Origin: Algoriphagus sp. CAU 1675 | GTDB lineage: Bacteria > Bacteroidota > Bacteroidia > Cytophagales > Cyclobacteriaceae | Length of the DNA stretch: 64,000 bases | Reading direction: 5' to 3' | Assembly (NCBI RefSeq): GCF_029222925.1 | Contig: NZ_JARHUI010000001.1 | Location: forward strand, 558,986-622,985 | In this document: piece after piece, positions 40,065 to 48,626 of the stretch | Position numbering within the stretch: the first letter of the stretch is position 1 | Layout: each line of letters starts with the position of its first letter | Translations under genes and position numbers: made by a program | The notes under the pieces: model-generated | What the model saw: only the letters and a program-made list of their open reading frames with translations | Told to the model about the DNA's origin: nothing | The model's database searches: none

Positions 40065-40808
40065 AAGATTAAATCGAACTTTTTACTTTAAAAGTGTTTA
40101 ATTCACTCAAGTTGTGTGGCTCATCAAAGGCTTGAAGGGAGCTTTCCCAGATTGGAATAGAGGGGTATATGCATTACATAATTCCCAATCCCCTAGGCTG
40201 GGAAAGAAAACATAGCTGAATCAGACAATTTTGAATTTTAACTTCCCTCCAAAATTATCAGGGGCACAATTCACATTTGAAAAATCTTAGATATTCAAAC
40301 TCCGAACTGTCGATTCCCGAAATTTTTCGGTTGGTTCACTGAGATAAAAACCCCGATTTAGGTTTTCCCGGATCAGGGCTTTTCTCTGAATATTGGAAAA
40401 ATACAAAATGATATGACATAGAGGACATCAGGAAGGGTTTTTTATTTGCAAAACCAATCTCTTTTGCGTCTCTATCCTATCAAAAATCTGCTTTGATTAG
40501 CTAAGAACCAATTTTATGTAGAATTTTAGTAATCTAGGTGAAATCTGGTTTAAAGTATTGGAAACCAATTAATCACAAATTGAGAAAAATGTATTGGGAT
40601 TTTCATCTAATTTAGGAAAGTCAAGTGTTCTTGAATTGAGCAGCATAAAATAATCATATCGGATTTTTTGAGGGATGATTAAGTTTTTGGGAGAAACCTT
40701 AGATTTGATAAAAATTCTTTTTGCACAATTATTCTTGATAAATTATTACGTAATTACAAGTACTTCTTAAGTAAATCATATTTTAATCATAAAAATTTTT
40801 TATAGAAA
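40065..40808. other. Divergent intergenic region between propeller kinase and FIST gene
   Basis: 744 nt of A/T-rich sequence with no gene I can support. It holds a long imperfect inverted repeat at 40142-40206, with perfect outer arms CTTTCCCAG/CTGGGAAAG and inner ATTGGAAT/ATTCCCAAT-like arms. A short CCGAAA-TT-TTTCGG dyad lies at 40317-40330. A TAGATTTG at 40700-40707 matches the Bacteroidota -7 consensus TAnnTTTG for the FIST gene, but without a well-spaced -33 element. Both divergent units are probably controlled from here. Confidence 0.5.
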
Positions 40809-42011
40809 ATGAAAACAAAAGTTGGAATAGGAGCCAGTAATCAAACTAATTCATTTGCGGCTGGAAAAGAAGCTGCAATGCAAGCCATGGAGCAGGGGGG
40901 GATTGACCGCCCGGATTTTGCCTTGATATTTTGTGGAGGAAAACATAGCCCGGAGGAGTTTCTGAAAGGGGTGAATGAGATAATTCCGGATACTCCTAAA
41001 GCAGGAGGTTCCTCTTTTGGGATTATAACAGATAGTTTTATCGGGTACGACGGATTTGAAGTTGGGGTGACGATTTTTAGTTCTGATAAAATCAGATTTG
41101 AGATTTTTTCCCAGGGCGGGCTAAATGAGAATGAATATGAGGCAGGACAGGGTTTGGGTCAAAAGCTTCAGGGAGCATTGAAAGATGACTCGCGTGGGCT
41201 ATGGGTTTTCTATGATTCCAGTAAGCAACAAAATCCACCAATGCTCAATTTCGCTACACCCTTATTTGCAGCTTTGGAGCAATACCTTCCCTCAGATCTT
41301 GCTGTTGCCGGTGGAGGATTTTTGTCAGACATGATGCTGAGCTCCACCTATCAGTTTGTAAACAATGAAATCTACTCGCAGCATGTAGTGGGTATTTTGG
41401 TTTCTGGAGAATGTAAGATGGAAACTGCCATCTTGCATGGTTGTCAGCCGTGCAGTGATTACATCACCATCACCAAAGCAAATGGTCCTTTAGTCATTGA
41501 AATCGACAACCAACCTGCCTTGGAAATGATTGATGAGCTCCTGGGCCCGGATCATGGGGTGAAGTTTAAGGATTTCGCCATGAATGTGACCTTGGGAGTC
41601 AACAGAGGTGACAAGTTTGGGGATTTCAAGGAAAGTGACTATGCGAATAGACTGACCCTTGCCGTAGATGAAGGAAGTAAGGCTTTGGTGATGTTTGAAC
41701 CGGATCTCACTGAAGGCACAGAGGTGCAATTGATGCGAAGAAATATGGAGCCAGATTATGTTGAAGAGGTTATTGAAGAAGTCAACAAAAAGCTTTCGGG
41801 AAGCGATCCCGTTTATGCTTTTTATATCAATTGCGGAGGAAGAGCCAAGCCATTTTCAGGGGTGAATTTTGAGGATGCAGCCGAGGTACAAAAAGCAATT
41901 GGGCCAATTCCGTTGTCTGGGTTTTATTCAGGTGTGGAGGTGGCCCGAGTGGGACAAAACCTGCAGCCTTTGGATTGGACTGGAGTACTTTCTGTTTTGG
42001 CAGAGGTTTAA
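40809..42011 (+). CDS. FIST domain sensory protein
   Basis: The 400-aa cytosolic protein has the FIST_N region (about 20-210, with FALIFCGGKHSPEEF and AGGSSFGI) and the FIST_C region (about 225-370, ending FYINCGGRAKPFSGVNFEDA). FIST domains are predicted small-ligand sensors found next to kinases and cyclases. It is followed after 15 nt by a GAF-adenylate cyclase gene, so the pair probably forms a ligand-sensing cAMP module. Start ATG is clear after an A/T-rich leader. Confidence 0.9.
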   Translation: MKTKVGIGASNQTNSFAAGKEAAMQAMEQGGIDRPDFALIFCGGKHSPEEFLKGVNEIIPDTPKAGGSSFGIITDSFIGYDGFEVGVTIFSSDKIRFEIFSQGGLNENEYEAGQGLGQKLQGALKDDSRGLWVFYDSSKQQNPPMLNFATPLFAALEQYLPSDLAVAGGGFLSDMMLSSTYQFVNNEIYSQHVVGILVSGECKMETAILHGCQPCSDYITITKANGPLVIEIDNQPALEMIDELLGPDHGVKFKDFAMNVTLGVNRGDKFGDFKESDYANRLTLAVDEGSKALVMFEPDLTEGTEVQLMRRNMEPDYVEEVIEEVNKKLSGSDPVYAFYINCGGRAKPFSGVNFEDAAEVQKAIGPIPLSGFYSGVEVARVGQNLQPLDWTGVLSVLAEV

Positions 42012-42026
42012 TAAAAATTATTTTAA

Positions 42027-43349
42027 ATGAGTTCTCAGTCAAACGACGATTCAGCCCAGCGGGAGATCAATTACTATAAAGAAAGGCTCAAGAAGCTCAC
42101 AAGCTCCTATATGAGCCTTGAATATAGGAATTCGGACCTTACCAAAGATGTCCTTCAGATGAGCGAAGGACTGAAGGTCATCGCTGAATTGCAGCATGAA
42201 AAGGCTGAGAGCAATATGGATCAGTTGTTGGACGGACTGGCCGAAAGCATCAATATCAGGCTCAAAATGGATGTGACCCTGGTGCTGGTCCCTGTCCAGG
42301 AAGGAGAGTTCGTTTATCAAGCCAAATTTGTCAAAGCTTATGCAGGTTATCCTGTAAATGAGGTAAAGGGGAAACTGATTACTATTCCTGAGCAATTTTT
42401 CGAATCCCGAAAAACCATCATTTTCAATCAAGATTCCAGTGAGGATGAATTTGTCCTGACCTTGTTGAAGGAGTTTGACATGCAGCAATTTATCCTTACG
42501 CCAATCATTCATGATCGGAAGGTTTTTGGGTATTTTTTTGCGGCACGGAGGTCCCAGTTACTTCAGTCAGGGACAGGAATTTTGCCTTATCACCAGAATA
42601 TTTTGGAGGCGATGAGTGGGGTGGTTTCGGCTGTTCAAAATCAGATTGACAGAAATATTATTTTGGAAAGGCTGGTAGAGGAACGGACGAAGGAACTCAA
42701 AAGGGAAAAAGAAATCAGTGAGGAGCTTTTGTTGAATATCCTTCCTTATGAGACTACTCAAGAACTGAAAGCCAATGGTTTTGCCAAGGCCAAGGATTAC
42801 AATGTGGTGACCGTGCTTTTTACGGACTTCAAGAACTTCACTCAGTTCAGTGACGGGATGCCTTCACATATGCTGGTGGCCGAAATCGATTTTTATTACA
42901 GGGCATTTGACAAAATCACCGCCAAGCATGGGATCGAAAAGATCAAAACCATCGGTGATAGCTACATGTGTGCTTCAGGGCTTCCTGTGGAGAAAAAACG
43001 CCATGCCCAGGATGCAGTATTGGCTGCTTTGGAGATTCGTGATTTTGTAAGTGCCGTAAAGGAGGAAAGATTAAAAGAAAACAAACCGTTTTTTGAAATC
43101 CGAATTGGTTTGCACAGTGGGCCTGTGATTGCCGGGATAGTGGGGATCAAGAAGTTTGCCTACGATATCTGGGGAGATACAGTCAATGTAGCTTCCCGAA
43201 TGGAGTCTTCAAGTGAGGCTGGAAAAGTAAATATCAGCGATGTCACTTATCAATTGGTCAAAGATGAATTTGACTGCTCCTATCGAGGTAAGATCAACGC
43301 CAAAAACAAAGGAGATATCGACATGTATTATGTCGAAAGATTAGCTTGA
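42027..43349 (+). CDS. GAF domain class III adenylate cyclase
   Basis: The 440-aa soluble protein has an N-terminal coiled coil (10-60), a GAF-like domain (about 65-205), a second coiled coil (210-235) and a class III cyclase domain (about 240-440). Metal ligands are Asp267 (LFTDFKNF) and Asp311 (TIGD). The purine-specifying residues Lys307 and Asp380 predict ATP rather than GTP as substrate, and Asn387 and Arg391 complete the site. The N-terminal part of the catalytic domain (NILPYETTQELKANG) is typical of soluble bacterial cyclases. It is coupled to the FIST gene upstream. Confidence 0.92.
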   Translation: MSSQSNDDSAQREINYYKERLKKLTSSYMSLEYRNSDLTKDVLQMSEGLKVIAELQHEKAESNMDQLLDGLAESINIRLKMDVTLVLVPVQEGEFVYQAKFVKAYAGYPVNEVKGKLITIPEQFFESRKTIIFNQDSSEDEFVLTLLKEFDMQQFILTPIIHDRKVFGYFFAARRSQLLQSGTGILPYHQNILEAMSGVVSAVQNQIDRNIILERLVEERTKELKREKEISEELLLNILPYETTQELKANGFAKAKDYNVVTVLFTDFKNFTQFSDGMPSHMLVAEIDFYYRAFDKITAKHGIEKIKTIGDSYMCASGLPVEKKRHAQDAVLAALEIRDFVSAVKEERLKENKPFFEIRIGLHSGPVIAGIVGIKKFAYDIWGDTVNVASRMESSSEAGKVNISDVTYQLVKDEFDCSYRGKINAKNKGDIDMYYVERLA

Positions 43350-43363
43350 TTTTGAATTGCCTG

Positions 43364-43382
43364 CATTACCATAAGGGTAATG
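43364..43382 (+). terminator. Weak hairpin between the cyclase and the VioB-like gene
   Basis: A 7-bp perfect stem CATTACC/GGTAATG with a 5-nt loop, 15 nt beyond the cyclase stop. No T run follows, so it may be a processing or attenuation hairpin rather than a true terminator. It leaves open whether the next two genes belong to the same transcript. Confidence 0.3.
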
Positions 43383-43426
43383 GAAATTGTTTATAACCTG
43401 ATTTTTTACCAAAAACTTAACACACT

Positions 43427-45607
43427 ATGAGTCAATTTGATTTTCCAAGAATCAACTTTCACGGTTCTGTTCTCCTCGATGTACCAACGGGTAATAATGG
43501 GAAGTTTTCTCCTTTAAAAATTTACAACCAAGATGCTGCGCTTCCTTATCGACCTCCACGGGTAAATATTTCCCCGGATCTTATCCCAAAAATTCAGTCA
43601 CTAGGATATGATGTCCAAATGGATCCAACGGGTCAGGGTTACGTAGAAATTGCTTCTGTAACGGATGAATGCTATGATGCATGGGCAATTTGTTTGCTGG
43701 GGAAATCTGGTTATGATGATGATTATGTTACGCTTTACCAAAACGTTCCTTTGGATGGGCCAAGCCCACAGCCCTCACTTTATGATGGATTGGTACAACC
43801 GGGGTATTGGAATTATTTTGGAGACTTGAGTGTCTATGCTGAGGATATCCGGATTACTGGTATTCAGATTCCTGATAATCAGGGGAGGGTGACTACATAC
43901 ACGCCTGATAATAGTGCTGGATGTCCGGGAGGTTTAGCACAGCTTTTAGGTCAATCTTTTTCTTTCCATCAGCAATTTTTTGATCCAAATAGTAGGACAA
44001 CTGCAATGTTTTGCGATGTAGATAGCATCAATGATACATGCACTCAACTTTTCATATCCCTTGCGGGGATCTATGGAAAACCCAATGGGCAGGAAAAGAC
44101 CTTTTTATCAGGAGTTCCTTGTAAATCTACCTTTACTTGGCTATCCCTTAGCAAGGTTTTAAACTATAATAATGAACTCCTCATGCCAATGAGTGGAGGA
44201 ACCTATTTTGAGTCGACCATTGCCCTAAATGCAGACCAAACCGATGCCGCTGTTCAGCAGGATTTGAATCAATATGCAGGATTTCAGGTGGATGCCCTCT
44301 CTATGAAAATCTTACTTCATCAGGTGTATGAGGTCAGGAATCCGGATTATTCCAAAATGCCTACAACGCCTTTGGGAAACAACCAAACCTCGGTTTATAA
44401 GAACCCGGCAAGGGTTGCATTTTCCGGATCACTTTGTCCTTTTGTGGAAGGGGTGGATATGAAAACCCACAATGTGGCCAGAATTTTAAAAAATGAAATT
44501 GCGAATAATCCGGCCATTAAGTATGCCGAGTCCAATCCACCGATCCTTGCTCCAACCCCGATGGGCACTGATGAAAAGCCTTTGTCTCTACCAAAAACGG
44601 TTCAGCTTCCTCCGGCATTTGTTCGAGTAAATGACAAGGCAAATGTTATCAGCCTTGATGTGATCAATTCCATTTGTGAGTACGGAGTAGGATTTGGACC
44701 CTACAGCGATTATGGAGGCGATACGTCTATCCCTCCTTTTATAAGTTGGAAGAATTACGATTTTGGTCAATTGACCCTTATGTTTATTCCGGATGACGGG
44801 ACAGCCCCTACGAAGGTGGGGAGTATAAATCATGCTCAAGACTATAATATGAGTACGTTCCTGGCCCGGGGAGGAGTAATGGATTTCCCTGTACCAAGTG
44901 GAATTTCGGATTTCTCCAAAGGACGGTTTGCGATCTATACCAGTGATCAAAAGGAACTGTTTATGGAGGATGATTACCTGATTATGTCTGACCAGCAAGG
45001 GTCATATGCAGAGCAAGGGCAGCTGGCTTCAGAGGGATATAAATCTGACGGAGCTGGGAGAGGGCCAGTCATTTTAAGGTGTTTCTACAGAGGTACTCCT
45101 TTAACAAATCCGACATTGGGTAAAATCCGAAATGGGAATACCAATAAGTTTCAGGATTTTTATTTTTCGGATGGGGTGTCTTTTGAATATTTTACAAAAG
45201 AAGCGGGATGCGTTCAGTATGTTTTAGGAATCACGCCCGAACAGTATAATGTACCAAGTACGCAGAAAGAAAGATTGTATTTTGCCGCAAATGGATATAC
45301 CGTGTCCACTCGCGTACTTTCCGCGGATAAAGAATTAGAAGTTTATCTGAATGGGACAGAACCACTCACTTTCCAGGTTTTGTATGACAATATTCTTTCG
45401 AATTACAACAATGTACTTCCCATCATGAATGCAATTCTCCCTTTCCAAGAGGAGGTTTGGAGTGAACCGTACACCATGCGTCGCATGCTGATGCTTACCG
45501 ATGAAAAAAACTGGGGTGGCTATATGTATATGCCTGTCACTCGGGAGCTTTCCAAGAATCAGCAGGCCTTATTGCAAATGTGGGCAAAACTTAAAATCAA
45601 TTCCTAA
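43427..45607 (+). CDS. VioB N-terminal-domain-like protein without ferritin-like domain
   Basis: The 726-aa protein has no signal peptide or membrane helix. From memory of VioB (violacein iminophenyl-pyruvate dimer synthase; relatives RebD, StaD) it is colinear with that enzyme's N-terminal half. FDFPRINFHG (residues 4-13) matches LDFPRIHFRG; MFCDVDS matches FTADIDD; HAQDYNMS..GGVMDFPVP matches YQDYW..HGIVDLPL; and YMPVTRELS near the C-terminus (701-709) matches YMPSTRELS. In VioB the ferritin-like catalytic domain follows that point, but here the protein ends 17 residues later. So a role in indole-imine chemistry is not implied; the function of the isolated module is unknown. A kelch-like exported protein gene follows after 17 nt. 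Confidence 0.75.
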   Translation: MSQFDFPRINFHGSVLLDVPTGNNGKFSPLKIYNQDAALPYRPPRVNISPDLIPKIQSLGYDVQMDPTGQGYVEIASVTDECYDAWAICLLGKSGYDDDYVTLYQNVPLDGPSPQPSLYDGLVQPGYWNYFGDLSVYAEDIRITGIQIPDNQGRVTTYTPDNSAGCPGGLAQLLGQSFSFHQQFFDPNSRTTAMFCDVDSINDTCTQLFISLAGIYGKPNGQEKTFLSGVPCKSTFTWLSLSKVLNYNNELLMPMSGGTYFESTIALNADQTDAAVQQDLNQYAGFQVDALSMKILLHQVYEVRNPDYSKMPTTPLGNNQTSVYKNPARVAFSGSLCPFVEGVDMKTHNVARILKNEIANNPAIKYAESNPPILAPTPMGTDEKPLSLPKTVQLPPAFVRVNDKANVISLDVINSICEYGVGFGPYSDYGGDTSIPPFISWKNYDFGQLTLMFIPDDGTAPTKVGSINHAQDYNMSTFLARGGVMDFPVPSGISDFSKGRFAIYTSDQKELFMEDDYLIMSDQQGSYAEQGQLASEGYKSDGAGRGPVILRCFYRGTPLTNPTLGKIRNGNTNKFQDFYFSDGVSFEYFTKEAGCVQYVLGITPEQYNVPSTQKERLYFAANGYTVSTRVLSADKELEVYLNGTEPLTFQVLYDNILSNYNNVLPIMNAILPFQEEVWSEPYTMRRMLMLTDEKNWGGYMYMPVTRELSKNQQALLQMWAKLKINS

Positions 45608-45624
45608 TCTCAACCCTTTGTAAT

Positions 45625-47100
45625 ATGAACTATTCAATCTTTCGAGTATTAGGACTCTTCCTGCTACTTCTTATCAATCAATATTGCGCTCAGCCTACAC
45701 AAAATGAATCCACTACTGAGATGCTGGAAATGACTGGATCTCCCTTATATACTAAGATTCAGGGGATTTTAGAATTAGATCCCGAGGATAGTACTGTTTC
45801 GGATTTCATACAGGTAAGCTTGGAAGAAGTAGATCCAGGTTTTGATATGCCAGAATTACAAAGCCCTGTCTATGCAATATTCGGCAAAAAGTGGGTTGTA
45901 TTTGGAGGGAGAAAAGGGGGTTTGCACAATATGAATAATGATCCTCCTGCATTTCCTAATTTAATGGCGAATGATTCCATCTGGGTGGTGGATTTCGAGA
46001 GCCAAAAATCTACGGGGGTTCCTATTCCTATTCCTTATTTTTATCAGCTTTCAGGCAGCAGTATGCTCCACTATCAGGAGGGAGAAACGCTTTATGCTTC
46101 CGGAGGATATACGAATGACGGAACAGGAACTGTCAGTAACATCACTTCCGATTACTTTTTCGAAATTGATGTTCCTAATCTCATCCAATATGTGCTTTCC
46201 GGAGGTGCAAATCCAGCCTTGGATCAGATTTTCACCAAGGTAATTCAAGACCCATTTTTACAAGTAACTGGTGGAGAAATGATGGTGGCAAATGGAAACT
46301 TTTATCTCATTGGCGGTCAAAACTATGTGGGTTCATACCTTCCAGGGAATACAGGAGAGTATACTTCTGCTCTACGGAAGTTTAGGCTGGTTCAGGAAGG
46401 AAGCGGTTGGGGAATCGCAGATACACTATCGGTGATTGATTCAACGAGGCTACATCGAAGGGATTACACCTTAGCTGAGGTGATCACACCGGGACCGGAT
46501 TCCTTGGGTGCAGTGATTTATGGTGGTGTATTTAATAAACAGGGGTTGGGTTATCCATCGCCAGTTTATCTCAATGATCTTGGCTCTGGAAATCCTGAGG
46601 TCACCTTGGATACAATCACCTCTCAAAAAGTGAATTTTTATTCTGCTGCACAGATAGATGCCGTTTTGGCTTTTGGTGACTATCGAGTAAACAGAGTGAG
46701 CATTTTAGGAGGAATTACCTATCTGACGTATGACGCGAATTCTGGAACGTTTATAGAGCCGGATATTCCTTTGCCTTTCTCCAACCTGATTTCGACGTAT
46801 TATACAAATGGGGAAGATGAAACCATCGAGTTGGTTCAGACTCCTCCTCAGGCACAGATGCCTGGTTTTTTGGGAGCCAACGCCATCTTTTTCCCACTTC
46901 CTGAATTGCTCTATGGGGAGGCTGCATCCATCATTGATTTGAATAAGGTGTTTCAAGGTGATCCGAGCGGACCGGTATTGGTCGGCTATATGTATGGAGG
47001 AATCAAATCTCCCGTTGCCAATCCCATGTCGGGCATGCAGAATTACAATACGAGTATTAACTCCAAGCTATATGGAGTCTACATGAATCTAGCCTATTAG
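45625..47100 (+). CDS. Kelch/propeller-like exported protein
   Basis: The 491-aa protein has a hydrophobic N-terminus (residues 5-20) and Cys21. The lipobox is poor (NQYC), so either a lipoprotein or an SPI substrate. The rest looks like a kelch-type beta-propeller: repeated YAIFGKKWVVFGGRKGG, ETLYASGGY, GNFYLIGGQNYVGS, LGAVIYGGVFN and VLVGYMYGGIKSP segments at roughly even spacing. No catalytic residues can be named. It lies 17 nt after the VioB-like gene and is probably co-transcribed, which would pair a cytosolic protein with an exported one of unknown purpose. Confidence 0.7.
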   Translation: MNYSIFRVLGLFLLLLINQYCAQPTQNESTTEMLEMTGSPLYTKIQGILELDPEDSTVSDFIQVSLEEVDPGFDMPELQSPVYAIFGKKWVVFGGRKGGLHNMNNDPPAFPNLMANDSIWVVDFESQKSTGVPIPIPYFYQLSGSSMLHYQEGETLYASGGYTNDGTGTVSNITSDYFFEIDVPNLIQYVLSGGANPALDQIFTKVIQDPFLQVTGGEMMVANGNFYLIGGQNYVGSYLPGNTGEYTSALRKFRLVQEGSGWGIADTLSVIDSTRLHRRDYTLAEVITPGPDSLGAVIYGGVFNKQGLGYPSPVYLNDLGSGNPEVTLDTITSQKVNFYSAAQIDAVLAFGDYRVNRVSILGGITYLTYDANSGTFIEPDIPLPFSNLISTYYTNGEDETIELVQTPPQAQMPGFLGANAIFFPLPELLYGEAASIIDLNKVFQGDPSGPVLVGYMYGGIKSPVANPMSGMQNYNTSINSKLYGVYMNLAY

Positions 47101-47103
47101 GAA

Positions 47104-47268
47104 TTAGAGCAAGTTGAACAATGCCTTCAAATTCTCAGAGTTTACTGCTGCTTGAAGCACGGAATGCAGTGCCAGATAAGTGCCGGCCAATAGCAGCAGA
47201 ATACTGGACTCAATGATTAATTTGAAGGAGTTGATTTCAATTCCTGAGTTCTTGTAAGTTTTCGCCAT
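47104..47268 (-). CDS. Small single-pass membrane protein, hypothetical
   Basis: An open frame of 54 codons on the minus strand runs from ATG 47266-47268 to TAA 47104-47106. The product has a polar N-terminus (MAKTYKNSGIEINSFK), one clear hydrophobic segment (about 18-40, with SSILLLLAGTYLALHSVL) and a short tail. I do not recognise a family. It lies between the convergent kelch-like gene, whose stop is 3 nt away, and the divergent transporter gene. The remaining 245 nt up to the transporter hold no other gene that I see. Confidence 0.5.
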   Translation of the reverse strand: MAKTYKNSGIEINSFKLIIESSILLLLAGTYLALHSVLQAAVNSENLKALFNLL

Positions 47269-47513
47269 GACAATTAGATGTCGAATTGAAAAAATGTGGC
47301 ACTGAGGGAATAGTCCTCACTTAAATAACAGATGGTATCTTAATTTAGAGAAAAGAACTTTAAAATCAAGGAAAAACAAAATAAAATTCCTGTAAAAATT
47401 AAATTTTACCGAAAATTCTACTTAGAAAAAGCCAATTTTGTTGTAATTCGCACATCTGTTCCGAATGTCCAATTTTGGAAAGGTATTGCCTTTCCATAAC
47501 CTCTTGAAGTGAT

Positions 47514-48440
47514 TTGAAAAAGATCGTTTTTCCTGTTTTACTGGTTTTTGTGGTGCTACTTGCCATGCTTTACCCAGAGATTTTTTTGAATTGGAGAGGT
47601 TTTGAAAGCTCCCTTCTCATAGTACCATTGTTGCAGGTTATTATGTTTGGGGTAGGTACAGAAATGAGCCTGCGTGATTTTCTGGGAGTGATCCAGATGC
47701 CCAAAGGAGTGATTGTGGGGATGATTTGCCAATTCACCATCATGCCGCTTTTGGGATTTACCTTGGCCAAGGGTTTTGATTTTCCTTCAGAGATAGCTGC
47801 TGGACTTATTTTGGTGGGAAGCTCCCCAAGTGGTTTGGCTTCTAATGTCATGTCTTATTTGGCAAAAGCCAATTTGGCTCTTTCGGTAACCATGACTGCT
47901 GTAGCAACTGCAATAGCTCCGGTACTCACTCCGTTTTTGATGAGTATGCTCGGTGGAGAATTCGTTCCGGTTGACTTTTTCGGCATGATGTGGAGCATAG
48001 TCCAGATCGTAATTATTCCAGTTTCCTTGGGGTTGGCATTCAATGGCTTCATGAAAGGGAAGATCAAGTGGTTGGATCAATTGATGCCCGGAATATCCAT
48101 GGGGGGTATTATTTTGATTATAGGCGTGATCACGGCCAACGGAAGGGAAAGTTTAATGGAAATAGGATTGTTGCTCATTCTTGCCTGTTTTCTTCACAAT
48201 GCCCTTGGTTATATTCTTGGGTTTTTTGCTTCAAAATTGGCGGGCCTGGACCAAAAGTCCTGCAAAACCATCGCATTGGAGGTGGGCATGCAGAATTCAG
48301 GACTTGCTTCGGGTATTGCACTTCAAATGGGAAAAATAGCAACCGTAGGCTTAGCTCCGGCGGTTTTCGGACCTCTGATGAATTTTACCGGCTCACTCTT
48401 GGCTTCCTATTGGCGGAAAAAGTCAGAGGAAAATCAATGA
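47514..48440 (+). CDS. Bile acid:sodium symporter family transporter
   Basis: The 308-aa membrane protein has nine to ten hydrophobic segments. Features of the SBF/BASS family are FGVGTEMSLRDF near residue 47, GLILVGSSPSGLASNVMSYLAKANLALSV (in part) around 98-125, and ALEVGMQNSGLAS near residue 257. Members carry organic anions such as bile acids, pantothenate or keto acids with sodium; the substrate is not predictable here. The only start giving the full first helix is TTG at 47514, because an in-frame stop lies three codons upstream and the next ATG is codon 18 within the helix. A non-ATG start is therefore likely. Confidence 0.88.
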   Translation: MKKIVFPVLLVFVVLLAMLYPEIFLNWRGFESSLLIVPLLQVIMFGVGTEMSLRDFLGVIQMPKGVIVGMICQFTIMPLLGFTLAKGFDFPSEIAAGLILVGSSPSGLASNVMSYLAKANLALSVTMTAVATAIAPVLTPFLMSMLGGEFVPVDFFGMMWSIVQIVIIPVSLGLAFNGFMKGKIKWLDQLMPGISMGGIILIIGVITANGRESLMEIGLLLILACFLHNALGYILGFFASKLAGLDQKSCKTIALEVGMQNSGLASGIALQMGKIATVGLAPAVFGPLMNFTGSLLASYWRKKSEENQ

Positions 48441-48626
48441 TTAGATTTCCCTCGTTTCTTTATGGGGAAAAACTCCAAAGCTCTCTTGTCAGGGTGAGCA
48501 TTCATTCTACAATTTTGATTGGTAAGTCCAAGACTTGGAGTTTTCGACAGTATAGCTTGTCATGGTAAATGCTATCCCCGTGCTATTATTAAAGCCGTTG
48601 TTCTCTTTTTCCAAAGGTGAATCCTG

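Noticed and set aside
47990..48568. A 192-aa open frame on the plus strand overlapping the transporter
   Set aside because: It is in another frame of the clear symporter gene, and its translation has no domain features.
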